A stretch of DNA of 15,451 nucleotides, taken from an uncultured delta proteobacterium (GTDB lineage: Bacteria > Myxococcota_A > Polyangia > Polyangiales > Polyangiaceae). The position numbers and the translations under genes were made by a program. The DNA lies in the NCBI GenBank assembly GCA_903858055.1, contig CAIOHM010000484.1:1-15451 (forward strand). Direction: 5' to 3'. Below are positions 1 through 6,510 of the stretch, one piece after another; the stretch's first letter is position 1, and each line of letters opens with the position of its first letter. Under the pieces are notes generated by a model. That model was given only the letters and a program-made list of their open reading frames with translations. It did no database searches and was not told the DNA's origin.

Positions 1-926
1 AGCGCAAGATCGCCCTCGAGGAGACCCGCGCGAAACAAGGCGCGGCGGGGCTCGAAGGTCAGCTCCTCGCAGGTACGTACCGTGTGCGTCGGCGCATGGG
101 GTCGGGCGCGAGCGGCGTCGTCTACGAGGCGGTGCGCACGAGCGACGGCCGGCCCGTGGCGATGAAGCTCCTGCTCGCTTCCTCGGCGCACGACTCCGTG
201 GCCTCGGACCGCCTGCGCCGCGAAGCGGAAGCCCTGGGTTTGGCCTGGCATCCGAACGTCGTCGAGGTGCTCGATCAGGGCCAGCTCCCGGACGGAACCA
301 TCTACCTCGTGATGGAGCTCCTCGAGGGCGACTCGCTCGCGCATCGGCTTCGGCGCGACGGTCCGTTTCGCCCGAACGACCTCGTGCCCATCGCGACGGA
401 GCTCGCAGGCGCGCTCGAGGCCATCCACGCGGCGGGCGTCATTCACCGCGACCTGAAGCCCGAGAACGTCTTCCTCGTCGCCACGCCCGAGGGCGGAACG
501 CGCCCAAAAATCCTCGATTTCGGGATCGCTCGCGTCGAGTGGGCCGAGACGCGCATCACCGTGAACGGCGTGCCCATGGGCACCCCAGGCTACATGGCGC
601 CGGAGCAAGAGCGCGGCGGCGAGGTCGACGCGCGCGCCGACATCTTCGCCTTCGGGGCGATGCTCTACGAGTGCCTCACGGGCGACGCGCCGGCGCCGCT
701 CACGGCGAGCTTCCACGTCCGCATTTCGGGCGGCGAGGCGCTCAGCTGGGAGAACCTGCGCTGGCCGCACGAGCCGACCGTTTCCGAGGGCTGGCGACGC
801 TTGGTCGAGCGCGCGATGAACCTCGATCCGAACGAGCGCTTCCAAGACGCACGCGAGCTCCTCGAGGCGCTCCGTGCCATCGAGCCCGACGTCGTCGAAG
901 ACGAGTTCCCGCTCCTCGCGGAGTGA
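1..926 (+). CDS. Hanks-type serine/threonine protein kinase, C-terminal part (5' end outside window)
   Basis: A eukaryotic-type protein kinase that transfers phosphate from ATP to Ser/Thr residues, probably in cytosolic signalling. The frame is open from base 3 with no earlier start codon. The residues just before the GTG at 84 already fit the first kinase strand (LLAGTYRVRRRMGSG), so that GTG is not the start and the gene begins upstream. Visible landmarks are the glycine-rich loop GSGASGVVYEA, the ATP lysine in VAMK (165-167), catalytic HRDLKPEN (444-467), DFG (516-524) and the activation-segment end GTPGYMAPEQ. These active-site residues mark it as catalytically competent. Only about a dozen acidic residues follow the kinase domain (PDVVEDEFPLLAE), so there is no C-terminal transmembrane segment, PASTA or TPR module. 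Any sensor domain would have to lie in the unseen N-terminus. Such kinases are very abundant in myxobacteria. The substrate cannot be told. Confidence 0.95.
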   Translation, partial: RKIALEETRAKQGAAGLEGQLLAGTYRVRRRMGSGASGVVYEAVRTSDGRPVAMKLLLASSAHDSVASDRLRREAEALGLAWHPNVVEVLDQGQLPDGTIYLVMELLEGDSLAHRLRRDGPFRPNDLVPIATELAGALEAIHAAGVIHRDLKPENVFLVATPEGGTRPKILDFGIARVEWAETRITVNGVPMGTPGYMAPEQERGGEVDARADIFAFGAMLYECLTGDAPAPLTASFHVRISGGEALSWENLRWPHEPTVSEGWRRLVERAMNLDPNERFQDARELLEALRAIEPDVVEDEFPLLAE

Positions 927-950
927 GCGGCCGCGCGCGCGAAACCAACC

Positions 951-966
951 GACGCTTCGAGGCGTC
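951..966. terminator. possible hairpin between convergent kinase and crotonase genes
   Basis: GACGC (951-955) and GCGTC (962-966) form a perfect 5-bp stem around a 6-nt TTCGAG loop. It sits in the 59-bp gap between two convergent stop codons, where a bidirectional terminator would be expected. No T-run follows on either strand, so an intrinsic terminator is only a possibility. Short GC stems also arise by chance at this GC content. Confidence 0.22.
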
Positions 967-985
967 TCGCGACTCCCCGATTCGG

Positions 986-1750
986 TCAGCTGGACCACTT
1001 TGGCGCACGCCGCTCGAAGAACGCTGCAAGCGCCTCCCGGTGGTCGGGCGCGGCCCAGAGCTGGAGGAAGCGTGCGCGCTCCTCGGCGTGCGCGGCCTCG
1101 AACGCCTGCACCCCCGTACGCACCGGGGCCTTCATGGCGGCGACGGAGCCGCGCGCTCCCTGGCTGATGTCGTAGGCCCACGCGAGCGCCGAAGCGACCG
1201 ATTGATCGTTCGCGACCACGTTCTCCACGAGGCCTTGGGCTGCGGCCTCCGAGGCCGAGATCTCGCTCGCGGTGAAGAGGTAACGGCACGCACGGCCGGG
1301 GCCTGCGAGGGCCAGGAGGCGCGCCGTAGTGCCCCACGCGGGGCCGAGCCCGAGGCGCGCGTGCTTGAAGCAGAAGCGCGCACGGAGCTCCGCCACCCGC
1401 AGGTCGCACGCGAACGCGAGCTCGGCGCCGCCACCGAAGGCGAGGCCGTTGACCGCGGCGATCACGGGCACGTCGAGGAACGCGAGACCGAAGGTGATCG
1501 AGCGGCCGAGCTCGAGGAAGCGAACCGCGTCTTCCTCCGTGCGCATGGCCTGCAGGTCGGCGAGGTCGGCGCCCGAAGCGAAGGTGCCGTCGGAGCCCGT
1601 GAGCACGATCGCACGCAGCGATTTGTCGGTCGCCGCCGCGCGCACGTAGTCGGCGAGCTGGCCGAGGGTCTGCAAGTCCAGCGCGTTCTTGCGCTCGGGG
1701 CGCTTGATGCGGAATACAAGGAACTGTCCGTCGCGCTCACGCTCGATCAT
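986..1750 (-). CDS. enoyl-CoA hydratase/isomerase (crotonase) family protein
   Basis: A 254-residue crotonase-fold protein of typical family length, which binds an acyl-CoA and stabilises an enolate in an oxyanion hole. Evidence: the opening strand MIERERDGQFLVFRIKRPER followed by KNAL; the first oxyanion-hole/CoA segment FASGADL (57-63); and the second, NGLAFGGGAELAFACD (101-116), which carries the glutamate (E110) equivalent to Glu144 of rat mitochondrial enoyl-CoA hydratase. The position equivalent to the second hydratase glutamate (Glu164, usually in PEI..G) is His130 in FCFKHARLGLGPAWGTT. A standard syn-hydratase mechanism is therefore doubtful; an isomerase, a methylglutaconyl-CoA hydratase-like or another crotonase activity is possible. 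The start is the ATG at 1750, where the family N-terminus begins. The gene lies 69 nt downstream of rimK on the same strand and may share its transcript. No strong Shine-Dalgarno is seen. The substrate is unknown. Confidence 0.92.
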   Translation of the reverse strand: MIERERDGQFLVFRIKRPERKNALDLQTLGQLADYVRAAATDKSLRAIVLTGSDGTFASGADLADLQAMRTEEDAVRFLELGRSITFGLAFLDVPVIAAVNGLAFGGGAELAFACDLRVAELRARFCFKHARLGLGPAWGTTARLLALAGPGRACRYLFTASEISASEAAAQGLVENVVANDQSVASALAWAYDISQGARGSVAAMKAPVRTGVQAFEAAHAEERARFLQLWAAPDHREALAAFFERRAPKWSS

Positions 1751-1819
1751 GGCGCGAGTCTACCGAGGAGATCGTCCCGCGACGAGTTCCGAGCGCGAGG
1801 CCGAAGCCGCGCTTCGCGG

Positions 1820-2821
1820 TCAGGCGCCGCGCACCAAGTTGACCCTCTTGCCGCCCGCCACGGGCACGGGGATGAGCGACTCGCGCATGCGCGTGGAGCG
1901 GCGCTCGCCTTCGACGACGTCGTCCTTCTTGCGGCGCTTGGCGCGGCGCGCGAGGAGCCGCTCGGCGTGGGCGATGATCGCCCCGGCCACGTCCACGCTC
2001 GTGGCACGCTCGATGCCCTCGAGGCCCGGCGAGCTGTTGATCTCCAAGATCTTCGGCCCGGTCTTGCTCTCGAGCATGTCGACGCCCGCGACCTCGAGGC
2101 CCATGACCTTCGCGGCCGCGACCGCCGCCTGAGCGTAGCGCTTGTCGAGGTCGATGCGCAGGCTCGAGCCGCCGCGGTGCAGGTTCGAACGAAACTCCCC
2201 GGCGCGCGCTTGGCGGCGCATGGCCGCGACCACGCGCCCGCCGACCACGATGGCGCGCAGGTCGGCGCCGCGAGCTTCCGAGATGTACTCTTGGAGCACG
2301 ATGTCTTGGCCCATCGCCCAGAGCGCCTCGAGGAGCGAGGTCACCGCTTGCGGGGTCTCCGCGATCATCGTGCCGATGCCCTGGGTTCCCTGCTGCAGCT
2401 TCACGATCGCCGGCGTGCCGCCCACTAGCTTCAGCGAGAGCTCGACGGACTCGGGCGTGCGCGCACACACGGTCGTCGGAACGTCGATCTTTCGCTTCGT
2501 GAGGAGCTGCATCGCCCGCAATTTGTCGCGCGAACGCGCGATGGCGACCGCGTTGTTGAGCACAGGGACGCCCATCATGTCGAACTGGCGCACGACCGCG
2601 AGGCCGTAGTTCGTGATCGACGCGCCGATGCGCGGGATGACCATGTCCGTGCGGCCGATGGGCGCGTCGTTGAGGAACATGGCCGGGAGGCCCTTCGCGA
2701 TCACGATGCGGAACTGGAGCGGGTCCGCCACGGTGACCGTGTGTCCGCGCGACCGCGCCGCGAGCACGAGTCGGCTCGTCGAATAGAGCTGCGGATTGCG
2801 GGAAAGGACGAGCAAGTTCAT
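1820..2821 (-). CDS. rimK: RimK-type ATP-grasp alpha-L-glutamate ligase
   Basis: A 333-residue ATP-grasp ligase. E. coli RimK adds glutamates to the C-terminus of ribosomal protein S6 and can make poly-alpha-glutamate from ATP and glutamate. The match to the RimK family runs nearly end to end: N-terminal MNLLVLSRNPQLYSTSRL, VIPRIGASITNYG, ARSRDKLRAMQLL, the nucleotide-binding KLQQGTQGIG, FRSNLHRGGSS, and the metal-binding C-terminal motif LEINSSPGLEGIE. The frame is open upstream to 3181, but that extension is low-complexity shadow sequence. The ATG at 2821 places the protein exactly where the RimK N-terminus begins, although its upstream sequence has only a weak purine stretch. Unlike the roughly 300-residue E. 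coli enzyme, it has a C-terminal tail of about 35-40 residues rich in Lys/Arg (RRAKRRKKDD onward), which may bind RNA or the ribosome (inference). The gene is divergent from glucokinase and is followed by a crotonase-family gene. Confidence 0.93.
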   Translation of the reverse strand: MNLLVLSRNPQLYSTSRLVLAARSRGHTVTVADPLQFRIVIAKGLPAMFLNDAPIGRTDMVIPRIGASITNYGLAVVRQFDMMGVPVLNNAVAIARSRDKLRAMQLLTKRKIDVPTTVCARTPESVELSLKLVGGTPAIVKLQQGTQGIGTMIAETPQAVTSLLEALWAMGQDIVLQEYISEARGADLRAIVVGGRVVAAMRRQARAGEFRSNLHRGGSSLRIDLDKRYAQAAVAAAKVMGLEVAGVDMLESKTGPKILEINSSPGLEGIERATSVDVAGAIIAHAERLLARRAKRRKKDDVVEGERRSTRMRESLIPVPVAGGKRVNLVRGA

Positions 2822-2925
2822 CGGCGCCTGGCGGCGTACGCGCTCGGCCCGCATCGCGCAAGGGCGCACTTCTCGGAGCCCGCGGCAAACTGGCGCGCCG
2901 CCGTCGATTCGCGTACGGCGTTCGT
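2822..2925. promoter_or_regulatory. divergent rimK/glk intergenic region with imperfect inverted repeat
   Basis: This 104-bp gap between the divergent rimK (ATG 2821) and glk (GTG 2926) must hold the leaders, and probably the promoters, of both. CGGCGTACGCG (2832-2842) and CGCGTACGGCG (2910-2920) form an imperfect inverted repeat matching at 10 of 11 positions. One arm lies just upstream of each start codon. I could not recognise convincing -35/-10 hexamers; the region is as GC-rich as the flanking genes. The repeat could be an operator, a paired leader structure or chance. Confidence 0.4.
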
Positions 2926-3891
2926 GTGATTCTCTCGGGTGATCTTGGCGGTACGAACGCACGGCTCGCGCTCTACGACGCGCAGGCGAAGCGTCGAATC
3001 CTGGAAAAAACCTATCCATCTCGTGAGTTCGCGAGCGCCGGTGCGGTGATCGCGCGCTTCCTCGCCGAGCACCCGCAGGCGGCACCGACCGTCGCGAGCC
3101 TCGGCATCGCGGGGCCCGTCGAAGGTCACAAGTGCGTGGCGACGAACCTCCCGTGGGTCGTCGACGCGAAGGCGCTTGCACGTCGTTTTCGCTTCACGCG
3201 CGTCGCGCTCCACAACGACATGGTCGCGCTCGCGTTCGGTTGCGAGGGTGCAAGGCCGCGCGACCGTGAGCTCTTGAACGGCGACCGTGCCCCGAGCACG
3301 AAGCGCGGCGTGGTGGCCGTGGTGGCGGCGGGCACCGGCCTCGGCGAGTGCTTCCTCGTGCCCTCGCAGGAAGGCGTGGTGCCCATGCCCACCGAGGGCG
3401 GTCACGCAGATTTCGCCCCGCGAAATGCAGAAGAGTACGCGCTCCTCGTCTTCGCGCAGCGTGTGCACGGCCGCGTCTCGCAAGAGCGCCTCCTCTGCGG
3501 CGATGGGCTCGGGCTCATGCACCGCTTCGTCGTCGAAGAGCTCGGGCTCCGCGATCGCACGCCGCGCGCCGAGCTCCCCGCGGACGCGAACAAGCGCGTG
3601 GTCGCGCTCGCGCAGTCGAAGTCTCCCGCGGCGCGCAAGGCCGTGCGCCTCTTCGCGGGGCTCCTCGGCGCCGAGCTCGGCAACGTCGCCCTCCGCGGTC
3701 TCGCGCGCGGAGGCGTGTACCTGAGCGGCGGGCTCGGCGCAGCGGTGGTTTCATTGGAAAAGAAATGCCTCCTTGACGCGTATTGCGCCAAAGGTCGATT
3801 TCGTCCGGTTCTCGAGGCGACCCCGCTTGGCCTCGTGGGCCGCACCGACGTCGGCCTCGATGGCAGCGCCCGCCTCGTGCGCGCCTCGTAA
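2926..3891 (+). CDS. glk: glucokinase (Glk family, ATP:glucose 6-phosphotransferase)
   Basis: Phosphorylates glucose to glucose-6-phosphate with ATP, feeding glycolysis from non-PTS or internally released sugar. At 321 residues it matches the length of E. coli Glk and belongs to the same family rather than the ROK family, since no ROK cysteine-rich zinc motif is seen. Landmarks: phosphate-1 loop GDLGGTNARLALYD at the very N-terminus; the sugar-site segment TNLPWVVDA; HNDMVALAFG, carrying the catalytic aspartate; phosphate-2 loop AAGTGLGECF; the glucose-binding stretch EGGHADFAPRNAEEYALL; SQERLLCGDGL; and the adenosine segment VYLSGGLGAAVV. The GTG at 2926 is chosen because the conserved first strand (ILSGDLGGTN) begins immediately after it. 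No clear Shine-Dalgarno precedes it. It is divergent from rimK and convergent with the GST-like gene, 42 bp away, and looks monocistronic. Confidence 0.95.
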   Translation: MILSGDLGGTNARLALYDAQAKRRILEKTYPSREFASAGAVIARFLAEHPQAAPTVASLGIAGPVEGHKCVATNLPWVVDAKALARRFRFTRVALHNDMVALAFGCEGARPRDRELLNGDRAPSTKRGVVAVVAAGTGLGECFLVPSQEGVVPMPTEGGHADFAPRNAEEYALLVFAQRVHGRVSQERLLCGDGLGLMHRFVVEELGLRDRTPRAELPADANKRVVALAQSKSPAARKAVRLFAGLLGAELGNVALRGLARGGVYLSGGLGAAVVSLEKKCLLDAYCAKGRFRPVLEATPLGLVGRTDVGLDGSARLVRAS

Positions 3892-3933
3892 GCCACGCCA
3901 CGAAGCGGGAGGCGTCCCCTCCGATCCGCGCGC

Positions 3934-4578
3934 CTACTCGGCCGCCGTCGTCGTCGCGAGCGGGTCGAGATCGAAGAGGGGCGCGGGGGCGAAGCGTGCG
4001 AGGGCGCGGCGCACCGCCGGGCGGCGCGAAATGTGATCGCACCACGCCTCGACGTTGGGCGTCTCGCTCAAGCTCACGCCGCGGCGCGCGTACTCCTGCA
4101 CCCAGCTCCACACCGCGAGGTCTGCGATGCCGAAGGTCCCGGCGAGGAAGGGCGCGCCGGCGAGGCGGCGGTCGAGGAGCTCGAGGTGTCGCGTCAGCGC
4201 GGCGGGCGGCACGAGGCTGCGCGCGTTCGAGGGGTAGTGGTCCGCGCCCGAGCCGTGAAGCGGACCGAGCATGGTGCTCTCCCAGCAGAGCCACTGAATG
4301 GCGCAAGCCCGCGCGCGGGGCTCGCGGTCGAGGAGGCGACGGTGGCGCTCGCCGAGGTAGAGCAGCGCAGCGTTGGTCGCGAAGACAGGGAAGTCGCCGT
4401 TGGCGTGGTCGAGGAGGACAGGCTCGCGGGAGACGCGGCCAAAGGAGGAGACCCCGGCCTCGCGGGTACTTCGGGTAGGCTCCGTGCGTTGGCGCAGGAG
4501 GTAAGGAAGCGTAAGTTCCTCTGCGGCCGCCGCGAGCCGCCAACCATCGGGAGAAGGCGTGGTGCTAAGGGTCAACAT
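3934..4578 (-). CDS. glutathione S-transferase-like protein
   Basis: A 214-residue cytosolic GST-fold protein of usual family length. Residues 1-80 form the thioredoxin-like domain (LTLSTTPSPDGWRLAAAAEE, cis-proline segment REPVLLDH with Pro53, then FATNAALLYLGERH). Residues 90-200 form the helical domain, with the N-capping/hydrophobic-staple segment FLAGTFGIADLAVWSWV. The Glu-Ser pair that usually binds the gamma-glutamyl group of glutathione is replaced by Ala67-Thr68, so glutathione binding may be altered and the substrate cannot be predicted. The ATG at 4578 fits the family N-terminus. An in-frame GTG at 4593 is an alternative, because AAGGAAG (4610-4604, minus strand) lies 10 nt before it but 25 nt before the ATG. 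The gene is divergent from selO across an AT-rich region, which hints at shared redox regulation (inference). Confidence 0.85.
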   Translation of the reverse strand: MLTLSTTPSPDGWRLAAAAEELTLPYLLRQRTEPTRSTREAGVSSFGRVSREPVLLDHANGDFPVFATNAALLYLGERHRRLLDREPRARACAIQWLCWESTMLGPLHGSGADHYPSNARSLVPPAALTRHLELLDRRLAGAPFLAGTFGIADLAVWSWVQEYARRGVSLSETPNVEAWCDHISRRPAVRRALARFAPAPLFDLDPLATTTAAE

Positions 4579-4593
4579 GCGCACACCATGCAC

Positions 4594-4752
4594 GGTCGCG
4601 TCACTTCCTTCAATGGTGAAATGACGCGGTACAGCAAATAAAGCGTAACTTCGAGTGTAAATCGGAGGTATTGATTCCGATGATTCCACTCGTGGGGTAA
4701 GCTCGCGCGGGTTGGTTGCGCCGGCGGCGTGCCCGTGGAAACGTCGCATGCG
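4594..4752. promoter_or_regulatory. AT-rich divergent promoter region between GST-like gene and selO
   Basis: Positions 4600-4690 are the most AT-rich stretch of the window and separate two divergent genes, so both promoters are expected here. On the minus strand TTTACA (4661-4656) matches the sigma-70 -35 consensus at 5 of 6 positions, but the hexamer 17 nt later (TTTGCT, 4638-4633) is a poor -10. On the plus strand no good hexamer pair is seen. AAGGAAG on the minus strand (4610-4604) may be the ribosome-binding site of the GST-like gene. A repeat cluster at 4661-4687 is listed separately. Confidence 0.5.
4661..4687. repeat. operator-like repeat cluster: inverted repeat plus overlapping tandem repeat
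   Basis: ATCGGA (4661-4666) and TCCGAT (4676-4681) form a perfect 6-bp inverted repeat with a 9-nt spacer, 21 bp overall. Overlapping it, TGATTCC occurs twice in the same orientation (4672-4678 and 4681-4687), 9 bp apart. It lies midway in the selO/GST intergenic region, about 66 bp before the selO ATG and 83 bp before the GST ATG, and overlaps the -35-like element of the minus strand at 4661. Size and location suit a dimeric regulator, but none is identifiable here. Confidence 0.4.
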
Positions 4753-6318
4753 ATGCCTTTCTCCCTCTCGAGTCCGTACCAAGCGGCGCTCCCCGGTGAC
4801 CGCAGCGGCAACCTCGCCAGTCGCCCCACGCCCGGTGTCGCGTGGGCTTCGGCGGCGCCAACGCCCGTCAAGGCGCCGCGTGCGCTCGCGGTCTCGCCCC
4901 ACGTCGCCGCGCTCCTCGGTGTCGATCTCTCGTCGCTTGGGTCGCAAGAAGTCTTGGAAATGCTCTCGGGAAATCGCGTCTGGCCCGGCTCCGAGCCGTT
5001 CGCGATGGCCTACGGCGGTCATCAGTTCGGCGGCTGGGCGGGGCAGCTGGGTGACGGGCGCGCCATCGTTCTGGGTACGCACACGAGCGCGCGCGGCGAT
5101 CGCCACGAGCTTCAACTGAAGGGCGCAGGCCGCACGGCGTACTCGCGCCGTGGCGACGGGCGCGCGGTGCTCCGCTCGTCGCTCCGCGAGTTCGCGTGCA
5201 GCGAAGCGATGCATTTTCTCGGCGTTCCGACGACGCGCGCCCTCTCGCTCGTGCTCACGGGCGACCAGGTGATGCGCGACATGTTCTACGACGGGAACGC
5301 CGCCTACGAGCCGGGCGCGATCGTCTGCCGCGTCGCGCCGAGCTTCGTGCGCTTCGGTCACTTCGAGCTGCCGCGCGCGGTCGGGGACGTGGAGCTGCTC
5401 CGCACGCTCGTGGACCACGTCATCGACACGCACTACCCCGCCATCGCGTCGCGCTACGCCGGCGAGGAAAAAATCTGTGCGTTTTTCCACGAGGTCGCCG
5501 AGCGGACCGCGCGGCTCGTGGTGCACTGGATGCGCGTCGGCTTCGTGCACGGCGTGCTCAACACGGACAACATGTCGATCCTCGGGCTCACGCTCGACTA
5601 CGGCCCCTATGGCTTCGTCGAAGACTTCGACGCGGCATTCACGCCGAACACGACCGATCGCGAGAGCCGACGCTACTGCTACGGCGCGCAGCCGCACATC
5701 GGCTCGTGGAACGTCGAGCGGCTCGCGGTCGCCCTCCAGCCGCTCGTCACCTCGCCCAAGCCGCTCCTCGAAGGAATCGATCGATTTGCGAACGTGTACG
5801 ACGCCGAGGCCATGCGCATGCTCGCGTCGAAATTCGGCTTCGACGAACACCGCGGCGACGGCGATACGGCCCTGGTGAGCGAGGCCTTCGATTGGCTAAA
5901 ACGCCTCGAATTGGATTTTACGATCTTCTTTCGCCGGCTCGCGTCATTGGATGAAAAAGCTCCTTCGGTGGAGGCGGTCGAAGCTGCTGCCTACAAGCCG
6001 GATCTCCTCCACGCGGAGCGCGAGGGCTTCGCGGCGTGGCTCGAGCGCTACGCGGCACGCCTCCGCGAGAACCGCGAGGACCGCACGGCAGTGCGCGCGA
6101 CGATGAACGCGACGAACCCGCGCATCGTCTTTCGCAACTACCTCGCGCAAGAAGCCATCGACGACGTGATGCAAGGGAGCACCGCGAAGCTCGACGCCCT
6201 CATGCACGCGCTCGAGCGACCCTACGACGACGGGCCCGCGCAGGCGGCGTTCGACGCGCTGCGGCCCGAGTGGGCGCGCGTGCGGGCGGGGTGCTCGATG
6301 CTCTCGTGCAGCTCGTGA
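4753..6318 (+). CDS. selO: protein adenylyltransferase SelO (YdiU family AMPylator)
   Basis: A pseudokinase-fold enzyme that binds ATP in flipped orientation and transfers AMP to Ser/Thr/Tyr of target proteins; in E. coli and yeast it is linked to protein glutathionylation and oxidative stress. 521 residues from the ATG at 4753. In-frame GTGs at 4729 and 4735 would add up to 8 residues, and none of the starts has a strong Shine-Dalgarno. Landmarks: AYGGHQFGGWAGQLGDGRA; LKGAGRTAYSRRGDGRAVLR with the ATP lysine K123; the partner glutamate E146, 23 residues later, with the same spacing as K113/E136 of Pseudomonas syringae SelO; HGVLNTDNMS with the proposed base D272 and metal ligand N273; and the second metal ligand D282 in LDYGPYGF. 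The protein ends GCSMLSCSS, with cysteine where vertebrate SelO carries selenocysteine. It is convergent with recD and divergent from the GST-like gene. Confidence 0.95.
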   Translation: MPFSLSSPYQAALPGDRSGNLASRPTPGVAWASAAPTPVKAPRALAVSPHVAALLGVDLSSLGSQEVLEMLSGNRVWPGSEPFAMAYGGHQFGGWAGQLGDGRAIVLGTHTSARGDRHELQLKGAGRTAYSRRGDGRAVLRSSLREFACSEAMHFLGVPTTRALSLVLTGDQVMRDMFYDGNAAYEPGAIVCRVAPSFVRFGHFELPRAVGDVELLRTLVDHVIDTHYPAIASRYAGEEKICAFFHEVAERTARLVVHWMRVGFVHGVLNTDNMSILGLTLDYGPYGFVEDFDAAFTPNTTDRESRRYCYGAQPHIGSWNVERLAVALQPLVTSPKPLLEGIDRFANVYDAEAMRMLASKFGFDEHRGDGDTALVSEAFDWLKRLELDFTIFFRRLASLDEKAPSVEAVEAAAYKPDLLHAEREGFAAWLERYAARLRENREDRTAVRATMNATNPRIVFRNYLAQEAIDDVMQGSTAKLDALMHALERPYDDGPAQAAFDALRPEWARVRAGCSMLSCSS

Positions 6319-6410
6319 GCGCGGAGGTGGCCAGGGAACGCGCGGTGCTCGAGGGGCCTCTTGGCACGACGGGGACGGAGCGGCTCGTTGGGCGGTGCGA
6401 CGCCTCGCTC

Positions 6411-6441
6411 GCGCGCGGCTTCGGCTCGTGCACCCGCGCGC
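6411..6441. terminator. possible hairpin between convergent selO and recD
   Basis: GCGCGCGG (6411-6418) and CCGCGCGC (6434-6441) form a perfect 8-bp GC stem around a 15-nt loop. It lies in the 192-bp gap between the selO stop (6318) and the recD stop (6511), where both transcripts should end. There is no T-tract on either side, so Rho-independent termination is unproven. I saw no gene in the rest of this gap. Confidence 0.3.
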
Positions 6442-6510
6442 CCGGCCAGTCTCCGCCGCTGCTCGCTCCGGCGCCGCAGAGCGACGATTTGGGGCGATGA
6501 GACTCTTTCG

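Noticed and set aside
84..86. GTG as start of the kinase
   Set aside because: Kinase-family sequence continues in frame upstream of it to the window edge, so it is internal.
1807..1819. CCGCG-CTT-CGCGG hairpin just after the rimK stop
   Set aside because: A 5-bp stem with a 3-nt loop and no T-tract; not enough to call a terminator between rimK and the crotonase gene.
539..2428. Plus-strand open frame of 629 codons across the kinase 3' end, the crotonase gene and rimK
   Set aside because: It spans three well-supported genes in shadow frames and has the composition of out-of-frame high-GC DNA.
2822..3181. 120-codon N-terminal extension of rimK overlapping glk
   Set aside because: The extension is antisense to the conserved glucokinase N-terminus and has no RimK-family counterpart. 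The ATG at 2821 gives the exact family N-terminus.
3908..3922. GGAGG/CCTCC 5-bp hairpin between glk and the GST-like gene
   Set aside because: Too short, with no T-run. Such stems are common at this GC content, though a terminator is expected in this 42-bp convergent gap.
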